64,000 bases of DNA, from NCBI RefSeq assembly GCF_040807025.1, contig NC_090967.1:308001-372000 (forward strand), in the 5' to 3' direction. Below the pieces are notes generated by a model that saw only the letters and a list, made by a program, of their open reading frames with translations, was not told the DNA's origin and did not search any database. Positions within the stretch are counted from its first letter, which is position 1; the number at the start of each line of letters is the position of its first letter. Of this stretch, positions 48,149 to 61,500 are shown one piece after another. Position numbers and translations under genes: made by a program. Source of the DNA: Struthio camelus. Taxonomy: Eukaryota; Chordata; Aves; Struthioniformes; Struthionidae.

Positions 48149-51100
48149 TCATCTACGGTAGCGGTAACGTTTGAAGTGGAACCAGAGCTGGAAGATACCA
48201 TTGGCAAACTGGCAGCGGAAGCCGTGGCGGTGGGAATACTCCCACTCCCGGTTAACGATCTTGAAGGCAATGTCCTCGTAGGGTGGCCCAGCATGGAAGC
48301 GCAGGATGGCAAAGTCCTTGTTGTCCTGGCAGGCCTCCAGGAAGTACTCAGGTGTAGAGCGCTTGTCAATGAGGTCAGGGTAGAAAATGTTGAACTTGTA
48401 GCCCTGCACAATCTTGGGTGGGGGGTTGTCGAAGTCATAGTGGGTCTGGTTGTACTTGTTCCACTCAAAGCCTGTGTGCACCCGGTTGAAGAAGCGGGGC
48501 TTGCGGGGCCGGTACTTGTCAGCCCAGAGATAGGCCTTGCCTGTAAGGGGCATTTCCACGCTGAACTGCGCCTCGTCTGCACCCATGCCCTCCTTTGCTT
48601 TACGGAAGAAGATGTCATCGGCGCTCTCGGTAGCATCACCTGCAGGGAGGAGGTGACGGCCGGTCCTGCAGTGCCAGCTGGGCCTGGCCTGCGGGGACAC
48701 AGCTCTTGGGGGCAGGGGAGAGAGAGCAAGGGACCAGCAGGCTCTGGGTAGGGGATGTGGAGACGGACAGACATACACGTGCCCTCATAGCAGGCAACGG
48801 GAGTGGGGAAGGACCTGATTCAGGTACTAGCAAAGAAAGCCAGCAGTTTGAGCCACGTTCCCCAGCTCTCAGTCCAGCCCATGGTCCCCTTCACTACCTG
48901 GATCTCTCTTCCAGTCTAGCTCTGGATGTGCACTCCAGATCCGGCTCTTGCTTACCGTTGCCTGGGGACGGAGTTCACCCTCTCCCTCCGGCCCTGCAAC
49001 CCTGAAGCGTGTGCAGGCTGCACGGATGGCGGGTGCAGAGCCTGGCCTCAGAGCACCTACCTGTGACCTGGAGCTGCTGACGCAGAAGCAGCAGCCGGTG
49101 CAGGTCCTCCTCAGCCTCCAACACGTGGGCGTCAAAGGGCAGCTCGTTGGTGCCCATCAGTCGGGGGCTGTACTTCCCTGCGTCATAATCGTCCAGGCTC
49201 TGCTGGATCAGGTCCTCCTCCATCAGCACGGCCTCCCCCTCTGCATCCCCCTTGGCCTCTGACTCTGGCTCTGCCCCTGACTCTGAGGATGGTCCTGGCT
49301 GTACTACAATGGTCTCCTCAGGATCCAGCCTGTGGGGAAGAGAGAAGAGATACCTAGGACGGAGATGGTACCCTAGTTCTCTGCTCCCCGGAGGTTTGTC
49401 TCAGGAAGGATGGGAGCACCAGGCTGCATTTGCCCTCCTCGGCTGGGAAGATCTAAGGGTAGGAAGAGATGCCAGGCACCCATGGGAAAGGCCTGGCTGG
49501 CTGTGCTCTCCCAGGAAGGGGCTGTATACCTGTCACTGGGGGAGGCTGGCTCCCTCTTGATGATGGGAAAGAGTGGCTCGCTCTCCACACCCTGCTCCTG
49601 CTTCAACTTGTACAACTTCTGGCGCAGCACGTCCTGGTGCCGCTCCCGCAGCCTGTGAGGAGGAGATGAGCCGTCAGGTCAGACCTAGCCAGGCCACTCC
49701 ACGCCCACACAGTGTCCAGAGCTGTGCCAATCACTGCATCAGGCAGAAACCTGCTGGGTTTTGTACAGCGACTGGGCTGAGTAACCCTTACATATGGGGA
49801 CCTCGCTGTAAACAAAACCATCTGAGAAGGGACTGAGTGTCCTGCCTTTCTTCCCTCTTGGAAGAACTAGTCAGCTTGGAAAAAAAAAAAAAAGCACCCC
49901 TCCATCAATGACTTCAGGTTTGGTGTCTCCCGCTCTGTTCGTAGTGGGCCTGCATTGCTCCCTTCTACACGCCTAGCTGAGGGACAAGACCTTGCTCTCA
50001 CCTGGCCCGGGCCATGTAGGCCTTCAGCTGCTGCAGCAGGCTCTCCCAGTAGCCAATGTCGAGATTGGGTCCACCTGCTCGGATCTTGCTCTCAATGCCT
50101 TGGTAGAGCACTTGCAGCTGGTTATACGTCTTCCCCTTGAACACAGACTGCACATCCGAGCTGACAGAGGCATTGACACCATCGCGACGCTCCGCTACAC
50201 AGATGGGTGAGGGCAGCTGGTCAATCTCTGAGCAGTCAGCCCAAGTTCACCCAGGCAGTCCTGGGTTGCACTGAACAGTGGAAGGCTGGACCCCAGCAGA
50301 AGACATCTCCCAGATCCATAGCCTCCATGCAGCACATCCCCCAAGAGCAATTAAGAGAACCTCTGCCAGCCTGAAAGCATGGGGCAGACCCTGCTTTAAC
50401 CATTGCTCACACTCCCCTCCACACCCACACCATGCTGTGGGCTCTGCCCTCCTGCTTACCAGGTCCTCCTTTCCCAGAGGCTTCGAGTTTGCGGAGCTTG
50501 GCTATCTCATCCTCTGTGATGATGGTCATGTCCCTCCAGAAATCCACGTTCTTGCCTTGCTCCAGCTCCATGTAAACCTGCAGGAGGGAGACAAACAGGA
50601 CATCAGGCACCTGTTCTGGACCATGGGCTGAGCTCAGCCACGGGCAGGGTAGCGGAGCTAAAGAGAGGGAAGTGGCAGAGAGCCTTGGCACATGGGGGCT
50701 GCAGAGCTGGTACCTGGATATCCTCCACCAGATCTTCCATGTCGGAGACAGTCAGGCCATTCAGGAAGGTGTAGGGCTCGTGCATCTCCACAGCCAGGTC
50801 ATCATCCTCTGCACTGATGTACTTGGCCAGCAGGTCAATGGGTTTCGCTCTCCCGTCCCGAATCCGGATCTTAGACCTGGGTGAGAGGAGAGGGATGGTG
50901 AACGGTACCTGCCATGCTCTCCTCCTTAACGGGCCTGCCCCCACGAGACCGGCACACCTACCGCAGCTTGGCTTGCTGCAGGTGGAAGTTGTCTTCCTGT
51001 TCCTCCCAGGTTTTGAAGTGCTCTGCCTCTTTCTCCCGCTGCAGCATCTCCAGCTCCTGCTCACGCATCGCCTTCTCTCGCTCCCGCTCCAGACGCAGCT

Positions 51101-53625
51101 GCTTCACCTGCTCGGGGCAGAAAGAGATGTGAGGCTGCAGGGGCTGGGCCACCCTCACAGGACACACACTCGAGGACATGGCCTTAGACTCCCTCACAGA
51201 TTGCTTCAGCTCCAGCAATTGGCTCCAGGCTCCCCAGAGAGCCACACACAAAAGAAGCTGGTGTGGGCTAGGTGGGGCCAGGCTGCTCACTGTCAGCCCA
51301 TGAGAGGACAGGGGACGTGGGCACAACAGAGTGCCTCAACGCTGCTCCCTCAGCATCTCCCAAGTTGGATTTGGCCCCAAGAAAAGAGCTCCACCTAGAA
51401 GACACAAACGTGCAGCGCCCCCGGTCCCATGTCCTACAACCTGCAGGTACTCCCAGCAAGAAGAGCAAGGGGACTTCCAGGTGATGGACCAGAAGACCTG
51501 GGCCGTCCACTGGAGGGAGCACAGCCCTGCCACAGGGATCGCTGTCAGACAGTGGGGAGGGAGGGGGCATCTCTTCCCACCTTCTGCAGCTCCAGGCGAT
51601 TGTCCTCCTGGATTCGCTTATTCCTCTCTTTCAGGTCCTTCTCATCCAGGTGGCTGATTCCCTTCTTCTCCAGGGCCTGAAACCAAGTGGTCAAAAGGAA
51701 CCATGAAACAAAGCAACTTCTACAGCCTCTCAAAGGGTGGCAAAGACCACTACATCTACCCATTTCTGCTGCTCCAGCAAGCTTCAACCTTGTAGCGCTC
51801 TCACCCTCTCAAACCCCACTTCTGCAGCCTCTCAACAAAATCATTCTCAGCCAGAACTGACTGGGCTCTCGGCAGTTCACTCCTGACTCAATAAGGGGTA
51901 ACGGGAGCACTAAACATTCCTCGGCACTCAGCTAGCAGCTCCCAGCAGGTTTGGGTCCCTCCATCCTGCACCCTGACCGGTATCTTTGTTCTACACCTGG
52001 CTACAGACATTAGTCTTTAAAAGCAAGGGGATAAAACCCCACTGAGCTATCAGAAACAGCCAGCTACTGCCCTAGATGACACCTTTGACCTCACGTAGCT
52101 CCTTTTAGTCTTTCAGATGCTCCCACCCCATGCAAAGGGTCCCTCCTGACACCCCACTGCTCCACTGTCCCATCCCATGGCAGCCGCATGGCGACAATCT
52201 CCTTTGAGGCAACGTGCAGAGTGGCCCCAAGCAGCCTCCAACAACACATGGGGTGCAGAGAGAGAGCTCACCTTGCTCCAGATGAAGGTGCCCAGCAGGT
52301 TGTTGTCCCCAAAGGGATTGTCGGTGTTGGTGTAACCCATGTACTCTTCTCCCCACCCCATCTTCTCCCGCTTCTTCCTCTCCTTGGCTTCCTTCTTGGC
52401 CAGGCGGCGAGCCCGTTTCTCTTCAGGTGTCTCCAAGGCTTTCATGAGTGCAGCCTGCTTCTTCTTCTCTTCCTTCAACCTCAAGCGCTCCTGAAGGCTC
52501 AGCTGCTGTGTCTCCTCCCTGCCCTGGGAACGCGAGGGGGACGGAGAGCTGACAGAGGACACAGAGGACTTGGAACCAGCTCTCTTCCTCCGCCTTTCTC
52601 TGCTCTGGGCTCTCCTCTTGTCACTCTCTCTCTCTGAGCCCGAGCTGGCAGAACGACCCCGGGACCGTGAGCGGTGTTTCTTCTGGCTTTTGTCGTGCTG
52701 GTCCCTACTTTTAGATTTCTTCTTCTTCCATTTTTGCCTCTCATCTCCAGAGTCAGAACTGGGGGAGGAAAGTAATATTTGAGTTCAGAGCTGATTACCG
52801 GCTCCAAACTAAAGCAGCTCTCTCATGTCGAGAGGGGTCAAGCTGGCCAAACCTGCGCCGCGCTCTTTGCCTGTGCCGAGCTGGGACGGACTCCCAGCAA
52901 AGGGCCTGGCGGGTGAGGGCGGCACAGCCCAGGCTGTTTGGCAACGTGCTTGTGCCCAGGCCTGGCATGGCAGGACCTGCCGGCACGGCCCTGCATGCGA
53001 GTGCTCCCAAGCAGCTGCACGTGGATGATTTTAGCTGCATCCGTGGATGGATCGGCAGCTGGTTCGGGAGGCGGCAGGGGCCTCAGCTCCCCCAGCAGAG
53101 CAGCATCCTGCGGGACCTTCACCCCATCCCGGGAACCAGGTCTGGCTTGGCCCGGCCGAGCCCTCGGGTGCTGCAGCCGCTCTCCCGCAGGCGGCGAAGG
53201 GCTGGGGGTCTCCACGGGGGTCGCGCCCCGACGCAGGCTCTCGGCCACGGCCTGCAGCCCCCTTCGCGCCGGAGCCCGGTGCCCCCAGCGGGCGCGGGCC
53301 CAGGTCCGGGCCGGGTCCGGGGCCGGGCCGGGGCCGGGGCCGGTCCCCCCCCAACCCCGCTCACCCCGGAGCCCGGTGCCCCCAGCGAGCCCAGGCCGTC
53401 CCGGGGCCCGGCTCCCCCCGCCAAAAGCCGCGGCCGCCCCGGGCCCGGCGCTGCCGCTCACCCCGGGCTCGGCTCCCGGCGGCGCCGCCCGCTCCGGCTC
53501 CGGCTCCGGCGTCGCCGCCGCTTCTCATCGCTGCCGGACGCGGAGCGCGAGCGGCCCCGGCCCCGCGACCGCGACCGGGACGGCCGCCGCCGCCGCCGCG
53601 CGGGGCTGCGCGACCCCGAGCCCAT
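48149..53625 (-). CDS. CACTIN: CACTIN, spliceosome-associated regulator of NF-kB/IRF signalling
   Basis: Ten exons: 53625-53462, 52758-52272, 51676-51581, 51107-50962, 50876-50714, 50577-50460, 50194-50002, 49652-49530, 49329-49061 and 48639-48149. They sum to 2250 nt, or 749 residues (human 758). The N-terminus is an Arg/Ser-rich SR-like region (about 1-150). A charged coiled-coil stretch (about 160-300, with EKRARRLAKKEAKERKKREK) leads into the Cactin mid domain, with MGYTNTDNPFGDNNLLGTFI just before it. The conserved C-terminal domain (about 625-749) ends FHFKRYRYRR. The C-terminal part is nearly identical to human. Known roles: association with the spliceosome, support of sister-chromatid cohesion via sororin splicing, and inhibition of NF-kB and IRF signalling. 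The start was chosen because MGSGSRSP mirrors human MGRDTRSRSR; the frame stays open upstream in the GC-rich island. Confidence 0.97.
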
Positions 53626-53970
53626 GGGCGCCGCCGCGGCCCGCTGGGGGCCTCCGCCAGCGCCCGGCGCGCGGGGCCGCCCTCGGCACCGCCTGCTCCG
53701 CGGGGCGGCGGCTGCGGGGGGGGGGGGGGGCGGGCCGCGCTGGGGGGGGGCCGCGCGGGGGCGCCGCTCGGAGGCGGGGAGGGGGCGGGGGGGGGCGGCG
53801 GCGCCGCTCGGAGCAGGCGGCGAAGGGGCAGCCGCGGCGCGAGGCCCCCGGCGGGCGGGGCGGGCGGGGCGCGCCTCGGTGCGGGCGGTTTCGGTTTCGT
53901 TTGACACCCAGAAGCGGGGGAAGAGGCCGCAGCCGCGGCCCCGGGGGCGAGGAGGGCAGCGAAGGCGCTA
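53626..53970 (-). promoter_or_regulatory. CACTIN: CACTIN CpG-island promoter with ISRE-like element
   Basis: A CpG island spans about 53060-53970. On the transcribed strand, positions 53902-53887 read AAACGAAACCGAAACC, matching the GAAANNGAAA core of an interferon-stimulated response element, about 262 bp upstream of the ATG. A G15 run at 53716-53730 and other G-runs could form quadruplexes. Confidence 0.6.
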
Positions 53971-53999
53971 GACAGGCTCGTTTGTCCGGTGTGTTTACA

Positions 54000-56900
54000 A
54001 CACAGAGCACAGTATTCTTTATCACAGAGCCTAGGACAGATAGCATCAATTTACAGTTCTCTGGAAAAAGGTCTCCCGACAGGAAAAAGAAGGAAAAAAA
54101 AAAAAGCCCTCTCATGACTTAACCCCCCCTAAAAATAAGAGAAACATGACAACACCCGTGAGTTGGCATCCCGTTTCCAGCCCCCCCCAGCCTACTTACA
54201 TACATTCGTTACGCGGCACACACGCACGCAGCCAACAGAGCAAAAGGCTGGGAACACGAGCACCCGAGAAAAGATACATAGGTCTAATGTAGACGCTAAC
54301 AGAAGGAAAATCGGACGCGATCCCGTACGCCTGGGCCGTGGCTTTTGCCTTTTCCTTTTCAGTGAGAGCTGGAGCCTGATGCTGGCTGGGACCGAGGAAG
54401 GGAAGGAAATGGTACGGCTGCTCCCAGCTGCCTGGGGAGGATCAGCACTGCTGACCACGGCTACACCACGGACTGAAGGCGACTGAGCCCGCACGAACCC
54501 CAAGCCCTGCCTGCACCAGGCCCGCAGCTGTGCCGGCTCAGTGCCGAGACCCATCATTTCTCTGGCTTTGCTAATAGCACTTGGGGAGTCTTTTTCACCA
54601 TCTCTCATGAGCATTTAGGGATTTCTGTACCCTTTTGACAACCCCTAGGTTTCCAGTTTGTGCCATCCCTCTACTCTGTTCACACTTGTAAAAGCTCTGC
54701 TCTTTACGGTAACTCTATAGCAAGTTTAGCTGCCTGCCACATTGTGCAAACTGAGACATCTCCCCAGAAGAAAGCTCTCAGGAGACCCATGTTTCCCCTT
54801 GCCAAATCCATACCTGTGGGCATTTGTGGCAGGCAGAAGCCTGGGCTGCATGATCCCATCACCCTAAAGACCCGCATGTCAGGAGAGCACACTCACTGCA
54901 GAAGTGGAGACAATCACACTCCTGCTACCTCGGCTTGGCGAGAGATACTCCCTTCAACAGCCCAAGCCGAAAGCTCACCAAATGCCTTAGCAGAGAGCAA
55001 GACTCACCCCAGAGCACTTCATGCCAAGCTGAGGGTCTAAGCTGGGATGACAGAGCAGGGGCAAATGAAGCTACTTGGGAAGTGCTGTCTCACTGAGGTG
55101 CTCTGATCAAATCTCAGAGGAGCAGAAGAAACATAGTGCCTCCTTTTAAAGTTGTAGACATCATAGGCTCACACCAGTGACAGCAGCAACCAGAGATCAT
55201 CTGGGTCACTAGAGAAAAGTCCGAACAGGAAACTACATGCAGCTCATTTCCAGGATGAGCTGAAAGTACAGCTGGAGAGACATTCAGACCAAGGACAGGC
55301 AAAGGCTCTCTTCCCCCCAAAAGGGTTGATGCTGTAGGCAAGACCTAGTCCTTCCTCCGCCGATTCTGGTATAACCTGCCAAAGGGAGCATTGGCAGCAG
55401 TTAGAAAATGCTCCAAAGCTCCCCAAAGCTGTCACCTTGCTACCCATTGGGCAGCAAGTATCCAAATGCAAAGTGATGGACAAAGAGCAAGCTGTAAACT
55501 CCAAGGTCCTTTTAGCCTCTACGGGAAGTGGAGGTTCAGCAGTTCTTTAGCACAGAGGTAACTGGACAAGTAATGTGACACAGCACAGAGTGTATGCAGG
55601 CTTGGAAAGGGGCAGTTGCCATTTCAGATCACTGTCTCCCTAAAGGAAGGCTCTTAAGGAAGGTCCCTTCATGTTGGCAAAGTTGTTCTAATCCCTTTGC
55701 GCATCCTCTCACAGGACCAAACCCTGTCTACCCAGAGCTGAGAGCTCCTAACTCTGTAGCAGACGTGCTCGTTCCAAAAGGTTCAGCATTACAGAATTGC
55801 ACGCACAAGGATTGTCTCAAAAATTGTCCTCAGGCCAGGACGCCTGAGGAAAGACAACATTTGGAATGAATAGATTGGGGGTGGGGGGGAAGGCCTGGGC
55901 TTCCCCACATGTTCCGGGGCCAAGCACAGCTTCAGACTGCAAAGTTCATTCACTGAGATCCTTTGCGAAGGTTGGGCTCAGGTGCTTCCTGCACTGAGGC
56001 TGAGCAGCTTCAGACACCCTGAAATGAGGGGAAGGGACAGAGTCTCAACCTCTGCTCTTAGACAACGAAAGATGCTCAATTTTAGCTTGCAAAGTCAAGC
56101 TGAGGCAAAACCCCCTAGACAAAAAAACAAGTTGGTACCAGGGCAGCTGGGACTTGGTTCAGACAGTCCTAGCAGCCTCCTGGGCTCCTCCCCAGGACTA
56201 CATTTCTCCAATGCAGAACCCAAGAGCAACGTTTGAAGATGCAGAAGGGATGCAGTTCCCACTGGTCTCTTTCCTAACGGTGGCTGCTCTGCATTTTCGG
56301 AGGAAAAGAGCACTGGCTACATTTTTAACATTGTTTGAAGCCTCTTGCTTTCAGCCCAGAGGCAAGTTACTCTGTATGTATTGCACGTCTCCCCTCTGCT
56401 GCACGGCTGAGCCCTGCCGTAGCACTAAACATACACAGCTTGCAAAGCCCACACAGGACTAACACAAGGAGATGTGGTGATTTAAGAGCTGTTTCCCAGC
56501 CTCCCAAAGGGGCTGTCATGGAGCAATGCTACTTGCTAGGTGAATTAGTAGCTACTTGACAGCTGAAAGGGGAGAGTTTCCTTAAAAGGTTTTTGATAGA
56601 ACTACTCTGGTAAATAATATGAATAAAGCTAATGGAAGCAGCTTGCAAGAACCCCAGCCTGTACTCAGAAAGCAGCACACCTTACAGCCTTCAGCATCTG
56701 CAGGCAAGGGGTGGAAGTTTAGGTCCCATATTTCTAGGCAAGAAATTATGTCAACTCATGAAGATCCTCACCAAGTTCATCACGTTGCAGAGGGGAAGAG
56801 CTTCCCACCAGCCCAGTCACCTTCTGGGACCTGAATTAACCGGTCCTGAGTGCTGCTGTGAGGACAGATCAGACTGAGCCCCTAGGGCAGGGTCCCGTTT

Positions 56901-58585
56901 CCACACTCCTCCACAAGGAAGCCCAAGGACTGTTTGAGGGCTGTAATGGGAATGGAGAGATCTTTCACCATCTCTCTCGAGCAAGGCCTGTAAAGCACAT
57001 GAACAAGACCTAGCTCCCTCTGCTCTAAAGGTTTTCTCTTCTCTCTGGGAGAAGAGGGGGGATCGCTAGGGAACTGAAGACAATGTTACAGTACCCTGCT
57101 GACGGAAGAACGAGCCTACTCTGAACATTGCTAAGCGACACTAAATCTTCCTTGTCTCATCCAAAGCCTGTGGCCCTCAGAGCAAACCCTCTGCATCTCA
57201 GACATCCAAAGCAGCAATTTTCAACAGGCGGCATGAGAGGCTCCCAGCTTTTTGTCCAACAGAGAGAGTCCGCGAACACAGTACAGCCTGGCGCAATTAG
57301 GTGCCAGCGTCAGGCTTCTGTTATTGCCTCCAGTGCGTGGACGTGCATGCGACTCCCTGACTACCCTGAGGTACGGAGGATACATGTGAACCCAATGTTC
57401 TGTGACCCCCGATTACTTGGCAATTGGATACACCCATGAACATGCGCAGTGCTAAGTGGCTCCAATAGGATGCAGTGTCCAGGCAAACCCCACCTGGGGC
57501 TGGGCAGACTTGGGAACTCTCACTCCAACGAGGGTGGTCTGTGGAGATGCACAGTTCTCATCTGTCCATGCCTGTCACCAGGCAGCAGCCTGGAGCAAAC
57601 GTCGGTGCAGCAGCCGGTAAGACAGTGTGGACTCCGAGCACAGAGGGACAGGGCGACACAGAGCAGTACAGCACATGGTGAAGGCAGAACCCATCTCGAC
57701 GTCCAGAGGAGGGCCGAGGTCACTATAGCCAGGATCATTTGCTTCCCCCACACAGTGTTACAGATCAAGAGAAGTCACTAGCAATTTTTGAATCTAAGTA
57801 AATTGGCATGGCTGCTTTGGACTACTGTAACATGGGAGCAATTCTATTCAATGGCCTTTAATACATTGCATTTACATAGCACCTTTCATCCCAGGGTTTA
57901 AGTGCTTTAACGGAAGTGGGTACTGTACACCCATTAGCACAGGGGAAACCGAGGCACAGAGTGGTTAAGTGACTTGATCTAGGTCACTCGACAAAACCGT
58001 GGCAGAATCTGGACAGCCTTAAACCTCCTGACTCCATCAGCTGCCTCAAATGAAGCCACTCTGGTCCCTGCCCTCCCCAGCAACGTGCTCCTACCAATTC
58101 TCCAGTGAGGTCTCACGCTCCTTTCTGATGCACAAATATATGACAAAAAAAAAAAAAAAGTGCAGTAAACTAAATGTTTAAAAAAGCACATTTGTGCTGT
58201 CTCTGTGCAAAGATAAAAGAAATAAATACATGATTAAAAAATTAAAAAGGTTCACAGTATCACACATGGATAGGTAGCTACGGTAGTGCACGTTTGGAAA
58301 ACACTGTGTTACTATCCAGGATTCTCTACACCCAGCTGGACATCTCCATTGGGAGCTGCGGGTGAGCGGGTGGTTTCTTTGCTGCCCACATCTGGGATAA
58401 GTAGAAATACACGGTTAGAGTTTTGCTCCATTCTGAAATGCAGTGCCTGGGATCCTGCAGTGCAGCAATACTGGTGTCAGCAAGCTCTTCCCCATCCCAT
58501 TGGAACGGCTGCATCAACGAAAAGGGAACACATCGACCTGCAGAGGGAATCGCTGCTCTCTGGGGCTTCTGTGTCTGCATAGAGA
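54000..58585 (-). other. PIP5K1C: Probable long 3' UTR of PIP5K1C
   Basis: Downstream of the terminal TAA the sequence stays noncoding until the CACTIN promoter. No AATAAA was found on the minus strand. Possible signals are GATAAA near 54020, followed by a GT-rich CTGTGCTCTGTGTTGT, and ATTAAA at 57862-57857, giving either a 4.5-kb or a 0.75-kb UTR. It contains an A-run (T-run in the transcript) at about 58145-58159 and a retroposon relic at 57.85-58.05 kb. Confidence 0.5.
57850..58045 (+). mobile_element. Ancient MIR/L3-like retroposon relic
   Basis: The string GGGGAAACCGAGGCACAGAG followed by TGGTTAAGTGACTTG and a GGTCACTCG... GTGGCAGAATCTGG run follows the MIR-type core order. Upstream, TTTACATAGCACCTTTCATC with AAGTGCTTTA is the pattern I associate with old L3/CR1-type 3' ends found across amniotes. 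The copy is strongly diverged. Family assignment is from memory. Confidence 0.55.
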
Positions 58586-61500
58586 TTACTGCAAGAGGCA
58601 GAGAGAAGAGAGTCAACACCTGAGCACCTGCTCTGTGCGTTCAGTTAGATCTGAACCCAGCCAAATACCCAGAATCAAAACGAATATGAAGACAGAAGCC
58701 TGCTTGTTTTGCACCCTCCAGTAATGATAACATGACTGGAACGCTTCAGATCCCCAAGCTTTCACTGTGCTAAACGATTCAGAACAAGCCAGAAGTGCTG
58801 TTGAGCTGAACTGGTCTCTCACCTGCTGCCACAGAGCCAATCTGAGATGCAGCAGGACTCTGCCATAGCCATGCAAGAGCCCCATGCTGCAGAGGCCACA
58901 GCAGCTCCCTCCTGCAAGCTGCCCTTGCAGATAGAGCGCAAGCTCCAAGCTTGACCCACCGGGCACCCGGTACATGTTTCTCGTACACTTACTGTATCGC
59001 TCTCCTCATCGGAGACAGAGTGGAGTTGAGCGCTATAGTGGAGCGGGGAGTAAACCCAACTCCTCTCGTCTGTCGGCTGCCAGAGTGGCCAGAGACGGCA
59101 GGGAGAATGCAAGGAGAGCAGCAGCAGAGCAGGGAGCAAAGGAGAGAAGAGCAGAAAATAAAAGGAGAAAAATAAAAGAGTAGGAAACAATACAGTAAGA
59201 ACAGCTGTCCACCCGGAGGGAAGAGAACTGAGCTCAATGCCAGGTCTCAGTGAGGACCCTTCCTCATCCTCGGTACGTACCTGCTCCCCACCAGCTGGGG
59301 CAGCCTGCCAGCAGCTCTGACAATGGACCCTGCTCCAGCTACAGTGGGAATGGCACAAACTCCCCCCTTGCACCTCCCAGGGACAGATTTTAGCGCTTTA
59401 GAGGTGCCAAGGAAGTCGCAGTTCCCTGCCACAGCATCGCTCTTACTTCAGAGAAACCAACGCAGATGTGGGAAGTGACTTACCTAAGGGTACTGATAGA
59501 GGGCTCAGCTCCTACCACCCAGTCCTCTGACCCAATTACCCAATTGTTTCCTGAGCCCCTTACAGGTTACAAGCTGGCATCTCTTGGGTGTCCAAGAGGG
59601 CTTTTAGAGTGGAATCTGATTTGCTATGCCTCCCCCATTCCCTGCAGACCAAGCAAGGCAGCAGATGGGCTGGTTAGATCATGGTGGATGGCGGTCACAG
59701 AGAGGAATCAATTAGCGATGAGACTTTTGTAGACAGTGGCGAGATGGGAACAGGTACAACAAAGCAGGCAAAACACAACTGGATCTTGGACAGAAGGAAG
59801 GGAACGGGGATGAGTATCTAGGGAGTCAGTTATCACAGCACTGGGCAAGAGCATGACAAAACACTTCTGTTTCCGACTCAGCACAGAGAAACCTAGGCAG
59901 ATTCAAGGGCTGGTGTCCGTTCCCAGTGTTCCCCAGTGGGATCCACTTCTACTGCAAAGCGGTTTTGTCAGCTCTAGAGGTGCGCCGAGATCTGAAGGAG
60001 AGACGAAACTCTCGCCTTCGCCTGAGCCCAGGCTTGCAAAGGAAAGAAACGGAGCAGGGTACTCGGAAGAAGCCTGGAAGGGTTCCCAACCCAGGAACCA
60101 ACAACAACAGTCTAAGATGTACAAGAAACTACAAGAAGCCAGAGGAGCTTTGAAGCACTGGGCTCCACATGCTGAACCCCAACAATAATTGTAGCTGCGT
60201 TAGCAGAGACCACTGGGAGGAAGAAAGGGAAAGAAACCCTTGCCTGAAGCTTCTTCCAGGGCTCTGCTGGAGATGAAGGAGCACTCAAAACTGCACAGAG
60301 CATGTCTTGCACCCTGTTTTCCATCCACTCGGACTGAACCCCATGCTCCAGCCAGCCTCTTTCAGAGGCTTTTGGGAGTCTAGATGCAGGCAGAGTAAGA
60401 GCTGCAAACCCAGTATGAAGCTAAAGGAGCATCTGGTACTTGGAAATAACCCGCCTGGTGCTGGGGCAGCCAAACATAGCAGATGAGGGCAGGAGGAGCT
60501 GCAAGGAAGGGCTTCCTGTTTGCACACATAGGTACAGCACTTTCTCATGCCATCAGCCCAGCTGAGGAGCATGTTATGAGCTTTGCCCCTGCTTCCCATG
60601 CACCCTGCCCAACTGATGGTCTCTCCACTACTCCCTGGCCTGGTTGCAGATAGGCAGGGACTAGGAAGACATGACACAAGTGCTTGTGGTGAGTCCCTGA
60701 CAACACTGTCATTACCCACCGAGGAAGATATTTCTCTTCACAGTCTTTGGGAGAGCTGATATCACAACCCAGAGCAGTCTGAGCTCCAGATTCAGCCCAT
60801 TCAGCCCCTAAATGCCAAATAGCCTCTCTGCATCTTTTGGAAGGGAAAGGAAAACCCCTGTGGCTCACGGAAAACCTGTAGTGAGGAGGGAGCATAAGTA
60901 CCACACCGGCTAGGGCTGGGGAGCAGAAACCTTCCCTTAGCCCAGCAGTGCCTCTCAGCTCCTTTGGCTTTAAAAGCTGGTCAGCGTCCCAGACAGGAGA
61001 AAAACAAAAACAAAAAACAGCCCCCCCTCCCCCCCACCAAAAAACCCCAACAGCCAGAGACCTAAAAGATCACATTTGTTAACTGGATTTTTATCTGCTT
61101 CAAAACATCTTACAGGTCTCTCTGGAATCCAGTCTGGCGTCCTGGGCCAAGGGAGCTAAGCCTAACACTACCTACAAGCATACAGATGCCTTTGCCTTTC
61201 TGGCCAGGTCTGGTGCCAGCAAGTTTGTCCAAGGGCTAGATGATACTATAGCCCATCCCATGCCAGGAACTGTCATTAGCCTGAAGAAAAGTAGGGCAGA
61301 GTCCTCATTTCTGCAAGATCCTACACTGAGATCCATTTATGTATTTCTTCCTCTGCTTCTTCAGTTTTTACTGGGCCAGTTCCTAGTAGCCACACAATAC
61401 AGAGCCACGACATCCAAGGGAAATGGAGCTGCTAGCCCCAGTGTTTCAAAGCTGCAGCTCTGCTCCCCTATGTGCTAGCATGTTCACTTACAGTCCCAGA

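Noticed and set aside
52913-54122. Long plus-strand ORFs (352 and 394 codons)
   Set aside because: Antisense to CACTIN exon 1 and its CpG promoter; composition-driven, with no family features.
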